A stretch of 64,000 nt of DNA from Comamonadaceae bacterium (lineage in GTDB: Bacteria > Pseudomonadota > Gammaproteobacteria > Burkholderiales > Burkholderiaceae_C). Shown here piece after piece: positions 55,220 through 64,000 of the stretch. Under the pieces are notes generated by a model, which made no database searches, was not told the origin of the DNA, and saw only the letters and a program-made list of their open reading frames with translations. The stretch spans positions 186,001 to 250,000 of the forward strand of contig JAIYAR010000014.1 of NCBI GenBank assembly GCA_027488985.1, in the 5' to 3' direction. The position numbers and the translations under genes were made by a program. How positions within the stretch are numbered: the stretch's first letter is position 1; the number at the start of each line of letters is the position of its first letter.

Positions 55220-57514
55220 ATGAGTTTCCATTGGCAGTGGCTGGGCAGATACGGGACGATCGCTTTGCTGGCAGCAGCGACTTGGGCCGAACCGGCATCG
55301 GCCGCTGCAGATGGCCCGGCGCCAACGGCAACAGGCTCTGAATCCCGACCTCAGCGCCCTCGCATCGGCCTGGTGCTGTCGGGCGGCGGTGCCCGCGGTC
55401 TGGCCCATGTGGGCGTGCTGAAGGTTCTAGAGCGCGAGCGCATTCCCATCGATCTGATCGCCGGCACCTCCATGGGGGCGATCGTTGGGGGCCTGTACGC
55501 AACGGGCATGGACGCCACCAAGCTCGAAGAAGAACTGCTCAAGGTCAAGTGGAACGAGATCTTCGCGAGCCGCGTCGAGCGGCCGCTGCTGCCACAGCGC
55601 CGCAAGGATCTCGACTTCCAGCTCTCCCCCGCGCTCGAGTTCGGCATGCGTGATGGCGAGCTGCGAGCACCGCTTGGCGCACTGTCAGGACAGGGCCTCG
55701 AAACACTGCTGCGCAGGTACTCGCTGCCCGCCCTGGCCGTTCGCGACTTTTCCAGACTGCCGATCCCGTTCCGCGCGGTGGCCACCGACATGGAAACCGG
55801 GCAGCCCGTGATCCTCGATTCGGGCGATCTGGCTCTGGCGCTGCGTTCCAGCATGAGCGTGCCCGGGGTCTTCGCGCCGACGGAAGCCAACGGCCGCATC
55901 CTCGGAGATGGCGGCCTGGTCGACAACCTGCCGATCGATGTCGCGCGACAGATGGGTGCCGACATCGTGATCGCTGTCAACATCGGTACGCCACTGTCGG
56001 GCCGCGAAGCCTTGAGTTCACTCGGTGGTCTGACCAGCCAGATGGTGAGCATCCTCACCGAGCAGAACGTGCAGCGCAGTCTGGCGATGCTCAGTGATGT
56101 CGACGTGCTCATCACGCCAACGTTGGGGCAACTCTCATCCGGCGACTTCAATCGCACTCGAGAGTTCATCGATCAGGGCGAGGCTGGTGTGAGACCAGCA
56201 CTGACGAAGCTCTCAGGTCTGGCCCTCTCGCCCGAGGACTATGCGGCGTGGAAAGCATCGCTCGGCAGTCTGTCGCGGCCTCCCACCACGATCGCTTTCA
56301 TCCGCTTCGAAACCACGCAGGTGACCAATCCAGAGCGATTGGCGGACCAACTCGAACTGGCACCCGGTCAGTTGTTCGATCAGGAAAAGGCTGAACGCGA
56401 CGCACGACGTCTTGCAGCCAGCGGCGACTATTCACGTTCCGACTTTCGACTCATCAATGAACCCGAAGGCGATGGGCTCGTCTACGTCCTCGAAGACAAG
56501 CCATGGGGCCCGAACTACTTTCGAGTCGGCCTGGACCTGTTCACCGACTTCCGAGGCAGTTCGGCCTTCAACATCAAGTTCAGCCACACCCGTCGATGGC
56601 TCGATCAGGCCGGCACCGAATGGCGAAACTTCATTCAAGTAGGAGACACACTGCGATTGTTCAGCGAGGTCTACGTGCCTCTCAACTGGTCGATCGGCCT
56701 GAGCCGCGACTGGTTCATCGCCGCCGGCGCCGACTTCAAGCGCACGCAGATCACCTTGTATGAACCCGACAGTGACCGCGAACAGGGTCGCTTCGACGAA
56801 AAGTCCATCAAGCTTGGCCTGGATCTGGGGCAGCCATGGGGAGAGTTCGGCGAATTGCGGGTGGGAGCCCAGTACCTCGGCATTGCGAACCACCCGGAGC
56901 TGATCTCGGCCGACTTCACCGGCCCGACCACGGATCTGCGTGTGCATGAAATCGGTTTGCGAATCAGCGCTGTGGTTGACCAGCTCGACTACGTCAATTT
57001 TCCGCAGCGCGGATACCGCGCCGCCGGCGAAGCGATCGTTGGCCAGCGATCGGTTTCCGGCACAGACGGTCGAGATGGATTCACCCGGGTCGAGTTGGAA
57101 GCGACCGGCGCGAAGACTTGGGGCGGATTCACCACTAACGCCTACATGAGTGTGCGAAGTGCGGGCGGCGAGGAGTTGACCGGGCTGGAGCGCTACAGCT
57201 ACCGTCTCGGCGGCTTCCAGAATCTGTCGGGCTATCGATACAACCAACTGGCAGGCAGCCATGTGCTGTTCGGCCGACTGACGGCCTATCGGCGCATCTC
57301 TGATTCGCCGCTGCTGACACGTGGAGTGTTCCTCGGTGGCTCACTCGAAGCGGGCAACGCTTGGGCGCAGGCGAGCGAGGCGTCGCTCACGGATCTGCGA
57401 GTTGGCACGAGCCTGTTCGTAGGTGCAGATACCGCACTCGGCCCGCTGTATCTCGGGGCCACGTACGCGCCCCGCGGTCAGGCAGGCATCTATCTGTACC
57501 TGGGAAGGCCCTGA
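55220..57514 (+). CDS. Patatin-like phospholipase with POTRA and outer-membrane barrel
   Basis: A 764-residue exported protein. After a signal peptide (residues about 10-27) comes a patatin domain: IGLVLSGGGARGLAHVGVL, GTSMGAIVGG (Ser nucleophile) and DGGLVDNLPIDVA. From about residue 355 there is a POTRA-like segment (FIRFETTQVTNPERLADQLEL) and then a 16-strand-type barrel ending in YLYLGRP with a terminal aromatic/hydrophobic pattern. This is the type Vd (PlpD-like) or RssA-BamA fusion family. TTG at 55172 is an alternative start. It is 51 bases after the DUF1631 gene. Confidence 0.9.
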   Translation: MSFHWQWLGRYGTIALLAAATWAEPASAAADGPAPTATGSESRPQRPRIGLVLSGGGARGLAHVGVLKVLERERIPIDLIAGTSMGAIVGGLYATGMDATKLEEELLKVKWNEIFASRVERPLLPQRRKDLDFQLSPALEFGMRDGELRAPLGALSGQGLETLLRRYSLPALAVRDFSRLPIPFRAVATDMETGQPVILDSGDLALALRSSMSVPGVFAPTEANGRILGDGGLVDNLPIDVARQMGADIVIAVNIGTPLSGREALSSLGGLTSQMVSILTEQNVQRSLAMLSDVDVLITPTLGQLSSGDFNRTREFIDQGEAGVRPALTKLSGLALSPEDYAAWKASLGSLSRPPTTIAFIRFETTQVTNPERLADQLELAPGQLFDQEKAERDARRLAASGDYSRSDFRLINEPEGDGLVYVLEDKPWGPNYFRVGLDLFTDFRGSSAFNIKFSHTRRWLDQAGTEWRNFIQVGDTLRLFSEVYVPLNWSIGLSRDWFIAAGADFKRTQITLYEPDSDREQGRFDEKSIKLGLDLGQPWGEFGELRVGAQYLGIANHPELISADFTGPTTDLRVHEIGLRISAVVDQLDYVNFPQRGYRAAGEAIVGQRSVSGTDGRDGFTRVELEATGAKTWGGFTTNAYMSVRSAGGEELTGLERYSYRLGGFQNLSGYRYNQLAGSHVLFGRLTAYRRISDSPLLTRGVFLGGSLEAGNAWAQASEASLTDLRVGTSLFVGADTALGPLYLGATYAPRGQAGIYLYLGRP

Positions 57515-57533
57515 GGGCGGCCCACTCGGTTCG

Positions 57534-58226
57534 TCATGGCCTGTGGGCCCATGCGTAGAGCAGCATGGCCGCCTCCTCGACACCACTTTTCTTCAGCGCC
57601 GAGAAAGGCGCAACGCTGACGTCAGCCTGTTCGGTCGTGATTTCTCCCAGAACCTGCTGTGCCGACGCGAGCGCTGCGGTGGCCTCGCTGCGGTTGAGCT
57701 TGTCGGACTTGGTGAGCAGCACCAGAAGGCGCACGCAACCGTTGCCTAAACGCGGAGCGACGAACGACAGCAACTGCCGGTCGAGATCGGTGAACCCGAG
57801 CCGCGAATCGACCATCAACACCAGACCGCTGAGGCTGCGACGGACCTCGAGGTAGTCCGCCATGACCTGCTGCCAGCGCAACTTGGCGTCGCGCGCCACC
57901 GCCGCATAACCGTAGCCAGGCAAGTCCGCGAAAAGCGCATCAGGTGCCATCTTGGGGCCCACCTCGAAGAGGTTGATATGCTGCGTGCGGCCCGGGGTCT
58001 TGGAAGCGAAGGCCAGACGCTTCTGCTGCGCCAGTGTGTTGATCGCAGTGGACTTGCCAGCGTTGGAACGGCCAACGAACGCGATTTCGGGCAACTCCGT
58101 CTGGGGAAGCTCGCGCAGCTGACTCGCTGTCGTCAGAAATCGCGCTGTGTGCGTCCATGCCAGAGCCTGGCGCGTTTGTGCGGCAATAAGCTTGTCCGCT
58201 GGGACGTCTATGGAATGTTCCGTCAT
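57534..58226 (-). CDS. engB: Ribosome-biogenesis GTPase EngB (YihA/YsxC)
   Basis: A 230-residue GTPase needed for late 50S assembly. P-loop FVGRSNAGKSTAINTL, G2 TPGRTQHIN, G3 DLPGYGYAAV and G4 TKSDKLNR are all present. The long upstream frame is not conserved in type, so the start at 58226 (MTEHSIDVP) is used. It is divergent from the cytochrome c4 gene, with 63 bases between, and convergent with the patatin gene. Confidence 0.96.
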   Translation of the reverse strand: MTEHSIDVPADKLIAAQTRQALAWTHTARFLTTASQLRELPQTELPEIAFVGRSNAGKSTAINTLAQQKRLAFASKTPGRTQHINLFEVGPKMAPDALFADLPGYGYAAVARDAKLRWQQVMADYLEVRRSLSGLVLMVDSRLGFTDLDRQLLSFVAPRLGNGCVRLLVLLTKSDKLNRSEATAALASAQQVLGEITTEQADVSVAPFSALKKSGVEEAAMLLYAWAHRP

Positions 58227-58289
58227 GCCGTCCACCAAATCCTCGAATTGTAGAATTCCAGTCTTCAAATGCTTCTTTGGCACCTCGAC

Positions 58290-58913
58290 ATGAAGTTTGC
58301 GACTGCTCTGCTGTTCAGTGTTCTGGCTGCGCTGACTTCTCTTGCCTCGCAAGCGAACGAGCCTCCGGCAACGCCCAAGCCTGACCTCGCCAAGGGCGCC
58401 GCAACGGCTGCGGTGTGCACTGCGTGCCACAGCGTTGATGGATCGCGGGGCAGCCCGTCCCAGCCGATCCTGCAGGGGCAGCACCCCGAGTACCTTGTCA
58501 AGCAGCTCATCGAGTTCAAGTCGGGCAAGCGGGCAAACGCGATCATGCAGGGCTTCGCCGCCACGCTGAGCGAACAGGACATGCGCAACGTGGCCGCCTT
58601 CTATGCCTCCAAGAGTGCCAAGCCGGGCTTTGCCAAGCAGCCACAACTGGTCGCGCTTGGCGAGAAGATCTACCGCGGGGGCATTGCCGAACGAAGCATC
58701 CCAGCGTGTTCCGGCTGTCACGGCCCGACTGGCGCCGGCATTCCCGCCCTGTACCCACGCATGGGTGGCCAACACGCCGAGTACACCGAAGCGCAGCTCA
58801 CTGCCTTCCGCGGGGGCGTGAGACAGAACAGCGCACAGATGACCGGGATCGCTGCCAAGCTCAACGATCTCGAAATCAAGGCGCTGGCCGATTACATCGC
58901 TGGCATGCACTGA
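58290..58913 (+). CDS. Cytochrome c4 (dihaem)
   Basis: A 207-residue periplasmic dihaem protein. After a signal peptide (about residues 1-22) there are two haem sites, CTACHS and CSGCHG, each in an about-90-residue cytochrome c domain, with Met ligands in GFAATLSEQDM and NSAQMTGIA. It carries electrons to terminal oxidases. ATG at 58269 is an alternative start. A hairpin terminator follows 23 bases after the stop. Confidence 0.94.
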   Translation: MKFATALLFSVLAALTSLASQANEPPATPKPDLAKGAATAAVCTACHSVDGSRGSPSQPILQGQHPEYLVKQLIEFKSGKRANAIMQGFAATLSEQDMRNVAAFYASKSAKPGFAKQPQLVALGEKIYRGGIAERSIPACSGCHGPTGAGIPALYPRMGGQHAEYTEAQLTAFRGGVRQNSAQMTGIAAKLNDLEIKALADYIAGMH

Positions 58914-58935
58914 GGTGCACGCTGGCACGGAGCAA

Positions 58936-58960
58936 AAAAGCCGGTCACCGACCGGCTTTT
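58936..58960. terminator. Rho-independent terminator after cytochrome c4
   Basis: A 10-bp stem, aaaagccggt / accggctttt, with a caccg loop and T-run. The A-run at the left arm makes it usable in both directions. Confidence 0.9.
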
Positions 58961-59202
58961 CTTTTGGTGCTTCTCGCATTTCTTCCCCTCGGGCCAACAG
59001 GGGTAGAAGCCACTTCCGGTCCTGATCATCAGCGTGTGGCTTGAATCACCATCTGGCGAATGGCTGTAAGGAGCGTGCCCAGCGCAGCGACATAGAGTCA
59101 CGAGACGGTCGGAACCTGGGTTGCAGTCAGCGGGTCTCTCGTCACTTCACACCTTTCTTCATCGACGTTCGGTGACCACGCGTCACCCGCCAGGAGCTCA
59201 CG

Positions 59203-60195
59203 ATGCACTTCCTCAAGGATCGCGGATACGTCCACCTCGCAGGTAGCGAGATCACGCCACGGCGGTTGTATGAAGGGCGACGAGAGATGTTGCGCTCACT
59301 GGCGGCTGGAGCGGGCGGCATCGCACTGGCCACATGGGCCTCGCGCGATGCCCTCGCAGAAGTGTCCCGCCCCGGCAAGCTGACCGCTTTGCCTGGCGCG
59401 CGCAGCTCTGTCGCAGGAGCCATGACGCTCGAGAAGCTGACGCCCTACGCCGACGCCACCAGCTACAACAACTACTACGAGTTCGGCACCGATAAGTCCG
59501 ACCCGGCACGCAACGCGGGAACGTTGAAGACCCGACCCTGGACCGTGAGCGTCGAAGGCGAGATCAAGAAGCCGAAGGTCTACGACATCGACGAACTGCT
59601 CAAGCTGAGCGCCATGGAAGAGCGTGTCTACCGCATGCGATGCGTTGAGGGCTGGTCCATGGTGATCCCATGGGTGGGCTACTCATTGGCCGAACTCATC
59701 AAGCGTGTCGAGCCGACCGGCAACGCCAAGTACGTCGAATTCACGACGCTTGCCGACCGCAGCATGATGCCCGGCGTGGGATCTCGCGTGCTCGAGTGGC
59801 CGTACATCGAAGGCTTGCGGATGGATGAAGCCATGCACCCGCTTGCGCTGCTGACTTTCGGCATCTACGGCGAAGTGCTGCCCAACCAGAACGGTGCCCC
59901 GGTGCGCGCCGTCGTGCCGTGGAAGTACGGATTCAAGAGCGGCAAATCGATCGTGCGCATTCGCTTCGTCGAGAAAGAGCCGAGAACCAGCTGGAACAAG
60001 GCGGCGAGCAGCGAGTACGGCTTCTATTCCAACGTGAACCCGAATGTCGATCACCCGCGCTGGAGCCAGGCGACCGAGCGTCGCATCGGCGAGGACGGCC
60101 TGTTCCAGAAGAAGCGTGCCACGCTGATGTTCAACGGCTACGAAGCCCAGGTCGGACAGTTGTATGCCGGCATGGACCTGAAGAAGTTCTTCTGA
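59203..60195 (+). CDS. msrP: Protein-methionine-sulfoxide reductase catalytic subunit MsrP (YedY)
   Basis: A 330-residue periplasmic molybdopterin enzyme that repairs oxidised methionine in envelope proteins. The N-terminal Tat-type signal contains [17 protein letters not shown]. The molybdenum ligand Cys lies in [15 protein letters not shown], and the [15 protein letters not shown] motif matches the family. The length is standard. The upstream region after the cytochrome c4 terminator holds about 240 bases with no gene. msrQ follows directly. Confidence 0.95.
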   Translation: MHFLKDRGYVHLAGSEITPRRLYEGRREMLRSLAAGAGGIALATWASRDALAEVSRPGKLTALPGARSSVAGAMTLEKLTPYADATSYNNYYEFGTDKSDPARNAGTLKTRPWTVSVEGEIKKPKVYDIDELLKLSAMEERVYRMRCVEGWSMVIPWVGYSLAELIKRVEPTGNAKYVEFTTLADRSMMPGVGSRVLEWPYIEGLRMDEAMHPLALLTFGIYGEVLPNQNGAPVRAVVPWKYGFKSGKSIVRIRFVEKEPRTSWNKAASSEYGFYSNVNPNVDHPRWSQATERRIGEDGLFQKKRATLMFNGYEAQVGQLYAGMDLKKFF

Positions 60196-60219
60196 GCCAC
60201 AGTGCCGCATGAACTTCCC

Positions 60220-60942
60220 ATGGATGCAACCGCCTCGACTGCTGCGCACGCCGACCGCCCAGCGATGAACCTGGGATCGACGACTCGCGCCCCAGGCGTT
60301 GCATCGCGTCCGCGCTCGAGATGGCTGCATCCAGCGGTCAAGCCGGTGCTGTTTGTCTTGTGTCTGATGCCTTTTGCATGGCTCTTCTACGGCGCCTGGG
60401 CCAACACTTTGGGCGCGAACCCTGCCGAAGCGCTGATTCGTGCCACCGGCGACTGGACCCTGAGATTTCTCTGCCTGACGCTGGCCATCTCGCCGCTGCG
60501 ACAGTGGTTCAACCTGCCACCGCTGGCGCGCTTTCGTCGCATGCTCGGGCTGTTCACCTACTTCTACGCGGTGTCACATTTCCTGAGCTACGCGTGGCTC
60601 GACCAGTCGTTTGCCCTTGATGCAATCGTCAGAGACATTGCCAAGCGACCGTTCATCCTGGTCGGCACCTTGGCCCTGGTGTTGCTCACGCCGCTTGCGG
60701 CGACCTCATTCAACCGCGCGATCAAGTGGATGGGATCGAGCCGCTGGCAGGCATTGCACCGCGCGGTTTACGCCATCGCAGGTCTCGGTCTGCTCCACTT
60801 TTTCTGGATGCGTTCGGCGAAAAACGACTTCAGCGAGGTGGCCATCTACGCCGTTGTCCTCGGTGTCCTGCTCGGCTGGCGATTCAATCGGTGGCTCGCA
60901 GCGAAGAGGGCCACAGCAGCAGCGAGTTCTGCTGTGCGATGA
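60220..60942 (+). CDS. msrQ: MsrPQ haem-binding subunit MsrQ (YedZ)
   Basis: A 240-residue inner-membrane haem b protein that passes electrons from the quinone pool to MsrP. Six helices are visible, with candidate haem His residues in YAVSHFLSYAW, ALHRAVYAIAG and LGLLHFFWMRS. Alternative starts are GTG at 60202 and ATG at 60265; the N-terminal 40 residues are poorly conserved. It starts 24 bases after msrP, so the two form an operon. Confidence 0.93.
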   Translation: MDATASTAAHADRPAMNLGSTTRAPGVASRPRSRWLHPAVKPVLFVLCLMPFAWLFYGAWANTLGANPAEALIRATGDWTLRFLCLTLAISPLRQWFNLPPLARFRRMLGLFTYFYAVSHFLSYAWLDQSFALDAIVRDIAKRPFILVGTLALVLLTPLAATSFNRAIKWMGSSRWQALHRAVYAIAGLGLLHFFWMRSAKNDFSEVAIYAVVLGVLLGWRFNRWLAAKRATAAASSAVR

Positions 60943-60948
60943 GCGCTT

Positions 60949-61025
60949 TGGTAGGCCGTGTTGGACTTGAACCAACGACCAAAGGATTATGAGTCCTCTG
61001 CTCTAACCAACTGAGCTAACGGCCC
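60949..61025 (-). tRNA. tRNA with CAT anticodon (Met or lysidine-type Ile2)
   Basis: On the reverse strand a 77-base cloverleaf folds: acceptor gggccgt / acggcct, D-arm with agctcagttggtta, anticodon arm aggac-tcataat-cctt (CAT), T-arm ttggttcaagtccaa, and an encoded ACCA end. The body resembles E. coli tRNA-Ile(CAU) more than elongator tRNA-Met, but sequence alone does not settle it. It lies between msrQ and hrcA. Confidence 0.9.
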
Positions 61026-61086
61026 CACGCTGAAGATTCTGTCACGTGGCTTCTCTGCACCCAGGGAAGCGGGCCCGCACTAGCGC

Positions 61087-62100
61087 TCAGCGCGTGCTCA
61101 GTGCGTTGCTGACCAACCTCGACGTGATGTCGACGATCTGGATCATCCGGTCGTAGGCCATGCGAGTGGGCCCGATCACCCCCAGCGTGCCAACGACCAC
61201 GCCATCGACTTCGTACGGAGCGGACACGACCGACAGTTCCTCGAAAGGAACGACGCGGCTCTCGCCGCCGATGTAGATGCGCACGCCTTCAGCACGACTG
61301 CTCACCTCGAGCAGGCGCATGAGTTGTGTCTTCTGCTCGAACAGGTCGAACAGTTTGCGCAGCGAGCCCATGTCACTGGAGAAGTCCTGAACGGTGAGAA
61401 GGTTGCGCTCGCCCGAAATCACGACCTGTTCCTGGCTGTCGGCGACCGCGTCGGTTCCAGCCTGCACCGCGGCCTGCATCAGGGTGGCGATCTCGCCGCG
61501 CAGGTCGTCGACTTCGGTCTTCAGACGCTCGCGCACTGCTTCCAGTGTGAGCCCTGCGTAGTTCGCGGTGAGGAAGTTGCTGGCCTCCTGCAACTGCGCT
61601 GGCGTGTAGTCCTTGGCGGTGAAGATGACTCGGTTCTGCACATCGCCATCGGGCGCGACCAGGATGACCAGAACCCGACGCTCGCTCAGTCGCATGAACT
61701 CGATGTGATGGAACACGCTCGCCTTGCGCGGCGCGGTGATCACACCGACGAAGCTCGACAGGCTCGAGAGCAACTGCGCTGCATTGGCAATCACGCGCTG
61801 AGGCTGGTCAGCCTGCAGCTGCGTTTCCCGCATGGCCGCGTCGTCCATCGACAGCGACTGCGCGGTGATCATGGTGTCGACGAACATGCGATAGCCGCGA
61901 GCCGTCGGGATGCGACCGGCACTGGTATGCGGACTGGCGATCAGGCCGAGTTCTTCCAGGTCGGCCATCACGTTGCGGATCGTGGCCGGCGACAACTCCA
62001 ACCCCGACGCCTTGGACAGCGTTCGCGAACCCACGGGCTGCCCGTCAGCGATGTAGCGTTCGACCAGTGTCTTGAGCAGTGTCCGCGCGCGTTCGTCCAT
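61087..62100 (-). CDS. hrcA: Heat-inducible transcription repressor HrcA
   Basis: A 337-residue repressor that binds CIRCE elements with GroEL help. The N-terminal winged helix is clear ([23 protein letters not shown], then [23 protein letters not shown]), and a GAF-like and dimerisation region follows. A perfect CIRCE lies ahead of groES in this window, so its target is visible. It is divergent from nadK, with 80 bases between. Confidence 0.97.
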   Translation of the reverse strand: MDERARTLLKTLVERYIADGQPVGSRTLSKASGLELSPATIRNVMADLEELGLIASPHTSAGRIPTARGYRMFVDTMITAQSLSMDDAAMRETQLQADQPQRVIANAAQLLSSLSSFVGVITAPRKASVFHHIEFMRLSERRVLVILVAPDGDVQNRVIFTAKDYTPAQLQEASNFLTANYAGLTLEAVRERLKTEVDDLRGEIATLMQAAVQAGTDAVADSQEQVVISGERNLLTVQDFSSDMGSLRKLFDLFEQKTQLMRLLEVSSRAEGVRIYIGGESRVVPFEELSVVSAPYEVDGVVVGTLGVIGPTRMAYDRMIQIVDITSRLVSNALSTR

Positions 62101-62180
62101 GATTTTTCATTCTAGGTCGGGGCCTCTTTCGGACCCCATTTCAAGCGTGGTTCCTCGAAAACGCTGTGGTGTAATTCCGC

Positions 62181-63056
62181 ATGAAAAGGCGGTTCCAACA
62201 TGCAGCGCTGGTCGGCAAGTACAACGCGTTGGGCAGCCGTCACGTCATCGACGCGGTGGCTCGCTTCCTCATCCGACAGGGCCTCGAGGTCTCGCTCGAT
62301 CAGGAGACCGCTCTCAACACCGGCATCACCGACCACGGCGCTTTCACCATCGCCGAATTGGGCCAACGCTGTGATCTGGCGGTGGTCATCGGCGGCGACG
62401 GCACGATGCTCGGCATCGCCCGGCAGATGGCCCGCTTCGACATCCCTCTGGTGGGCATCAACCAAGGCCGGCTCGGCTTCATCACCGACGTGCCCATCGA
62501 CGAGTTCACCGACGCCCTCGCGCCGATGATCGCCGGCAACTACGAGGAAGAGCAGCGCAGCATGCTCGAAGGCGGCGTGCAGCGCGACGGACGCATCATC
62601 TTCGAGGCCTTCGCACTCAACGACGTCGTGGTCAGCCGCGGCGCGACCTCAAGCATGGTCGAGCTCAAGGTCGACATTGGCAATGAGTTCGTGGCCAATC
62701 TGCGTGCCGACGGACTGATCATCGCCTCACCCACCGGCTCGACCGCGTATGCACTTTCGGCCGGCGGGCCCATCCTTCATCACGGCATTTCGGGCTGGGT
62801 GTTCGTGCCCATCGCGCCGCACGATTTATCCAACCGTCCGATCGTGCTGCCTGACTCCGGCGAGATCAGCGTCGAGATCGTGGCGGGCCGCGACGCGAGC
62901 GTGAACTTCGATATGCACAGCCTCGCGAGCCTGCTTCACGGTGATCGCATCACCGTCCGGCGTGCGGCCTACCAGGCGAGGTTTCTGCACCCGCCGGGCT
63001 GGAGCTACTACGCCACGCTGCGCCGCAAGCTCCACTGGAATGCCGGAGTGCGCTGA
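62181..63056 (+). CDS. nadK: NAD kinase
   Basis: A 291-residue enzyme that phosphorylates NAD to NADP. The GGDG motif is in [11 protein letters not shown] near residue 75, and the NE/D region appears as [16 protein letters not shown]. The length is standard for betaproteobacterial NadK. The stop overlaps the recN start (TGATG), giving translational coupling. Confidence 0.97.
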   Translation: MKRRFQHAALVGKYNALGSRHVIDAVARFLIRQGLEVSLDQETALNTGITDHGAFTIAELGQRCDLAVVIGGDGTMLGIARQMARFDIPLVGINQGRLGFITDVPIDEFTDALAPMIAGNYEEEQRSMLEGGVQRDGRIIFEAFALNDVVVSRGATSSMVELKVDIGNEFVANLRADGLIIASPTGSTAYALSAGGPILHHGISGWVFVPIAPHDLSNRPIVLPDSGEISVEIVAGRDASVNFDMHSLASLLHGDRITVRRAAYQARFLHPPGWSYYATLRRKLHWNAGVR

Positions 63057-64000
63057 TGTTGCGGCGGCTGGTCTTGCGAGACTTCGTCATCGTCCGCGAA
63101 CTCGAGGTCGAACTGCACGGCGGGTTCTCGGTACTGACGGGCGAGACCGGGGCTGGCAAATCGATCCTGATCGACGCCTTGCAACTGGCACTGGGAGCGC
63201 GCGGTGACCCGGGCGTGGTCCGCGAAGGCGCGCTGCGCAGCGACATCACCGCCGAGTTCGACAGCCCGAACAGCCTGACGCCATGGCTCGACGAAGCAGG
63301 CTTTGAACGCGGTGAGACCCTGCTGCTGCGTCGCAGCATCGACGCTCAGGGCAAGAGCCGCGCGTGGGTCAATGGCAGTGTTGCGACCATCGCCCAACTG
63401 CGCGATGTGGCGGATCACCTCGTCGACATCCACGGACAGCACGCCTGGCAAAGCCTGACGCGCAGCGCTTCGGTGCGTGCGCTGCTGGACGACTACGCCG
63501 GCATCGACGGCCAGACATTGACGAGCGCATGGTCGCAGTGGCGAGCGGCGACGGAGTCTCTGGAGCGCGCGCAAGGTCAGCAGGCCGAACTCGAACGCGA
63601 GCGAGAGAGGCTGGCGTGGCAGATCGGTGAGCTCGGCAAGCTCGCGCCTGGCCCGGATGAGTGGGCCGACCTGAACGCCGAGCACACCCGCCACGCGAAT
63701 GTCGACACCCTGCTGCAGGCGGCCCGCGACGCGCTCGACGCCATCAGCGATGCAGAAGACAACGCCCAGGCGTTGGCCAGTCGAGCGATCGAGCGGCTGC
63801 GATCGGCCGCCGAGATGGATGGCGAACTCGCCGCAGTGGTCGACGTGCTGCTTGGCGCGCAGTCGCAGTTGCAGGACGCGGCTCACACCCTGTCGCGCTT
63901 CGTCGACCACACCGACACCGACCCGAAGAGGCTCGCGGAGCTCGACGAACGCCTGTCGGCCTGGATGTCACTGGCTCGACGCTACCGCCGTGCCCCCGCA
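63056..64000 (+). CDS. recN: DNA repair protein RecN, C-terminal part outside the window
   Basis: The first 315 codons are present and run off the right edge. The N-terminal SMC-like ATPase half has LVLRDFVIVRELEVEL, the Walker A motif TGETGAGKSILIDAL and the RecN-type HLVDIHGQHAWQSL. A coiled-coil segment begins near residue 160. RecN acts in double-strand-break repair. It is coupled to nadK, the usual order in this lineage. Confidence 0.96.
   Translation, partial: MLRRLVLRDFVIVRELEVELHGGFSVLTGETGAGKSILIDALQLALGARGDPGVVREGALRSDITAEFDSPNSLTPWLDEAGFERGETLLLRRSIDAQGKSRAWVNGSVATIAQLRDVADHLVDIHGQHAWQSLTRSASVRALLDDYAGIDGQTLTSAWSQWRAATESLERAQGQQAELERERERLAWQIGELGKLAPGPDEWADLNAEHTRHANVDTLLQAARDALDAISDAEDNAQALASRAIERLRSAAEMDGELAAVVDVLLGAQSQLQDAAHTLSRFVDHTDTDPKRLAELDERLSAWMSLARRYRRAPA

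Overview
The window reads as chromosome from a betaproteobacterium of the order Burkholderiales, most like Comamonadaceae (Rhodoferax-type). The evidence is the housekeeping gene order (mutM / TPR-lolB-ispE-tRNA-Gln-prs-rplY-pth; rsmD-coaD; groES-groEL; hrcA / nadK-recN), GC-rich coding sequence, and an interspersed element with the core tagctgctcgcgcatattcca. I recall similar elements from Comamonadaceae genomes, but this is from memory and was not searched. I see no phage, insertion sequence, CRISPR array or rRNA operon.

Layout. 1-13.8 kb is core metabolism and translation: a dynamin-like GTPase (cut by the window edge), mutM, TPR protein, lolB, ispE, tRNA-Gln, prs, rplY, pth, a DUF4124 protein, ferredoxin, universal stress protein, coaD, rsmD, two M16 peptidases and ftsY. 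13.8-34.2 kb is mixed: a YnjB-type binding protein, an OmpA-like lipoprotein, patatins, a Cache sensor without an output domain, an SMP-30-like protein, RhtA-type exporter, esterase, YegD-type Hsp70, Nudix, LysR with DoxX and pirin, a BLUF photoreceptor, katG, an HPF-like mini-operon, an NhaR-like regulator and a Tim44-domain protein.

34.2-48.4 kb is a long same-strand run with gaps of 0-90 bases. It holds YnjC-type permease, Rieske protein, YnjD-type ATPase, TlpA-like protein, CDP-alcohol phosphatidyltransferase, a TVP38-type membrane domain fused to a disulfide oxidoreductase, an NADH dehydrogenase-like protein fused to SelD, a DUF3047 protein, a degenerate NADH dehydrogenase-like paralogue, an MscS channel and a YhgE/Pip exporter-like protein. 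The matching YnjB binding protein lies about 19 kb upstream. This run is the best candidate for an uncharacterised functional module (membrane redox, transport and selenium).

48.4-64 kb holds two reverse-strand membrane proteins, the groES-groEL operon with a CIRCE operator and a sigma-32-like promoter, a DUF1631 protein, a patatin/outer-membrane-barrel protein, engB, cytochrome c4, msrP-msrQ, a CAT-anticodon tRNA, hrcA (the CIRCE repressor), nadK and recN (cut by the window edge). Codon habits change inside groEL at about 52.1 kb and stay changed to the end, and no copy of the interspersed element was seen after 51.1 kb. This could mean recombination or a chimeric assembly joined in a conserved gene.

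The most unusual signal is that the interspersed element occurs between genes and also inside five genes (lolB, DUF4124, an M16 protein, the CDP-alcohol transferase and DUF3047). It is always in the same reading frame and always codes for a signal peptide, lipobox, membrane segment or exported N-terminus.
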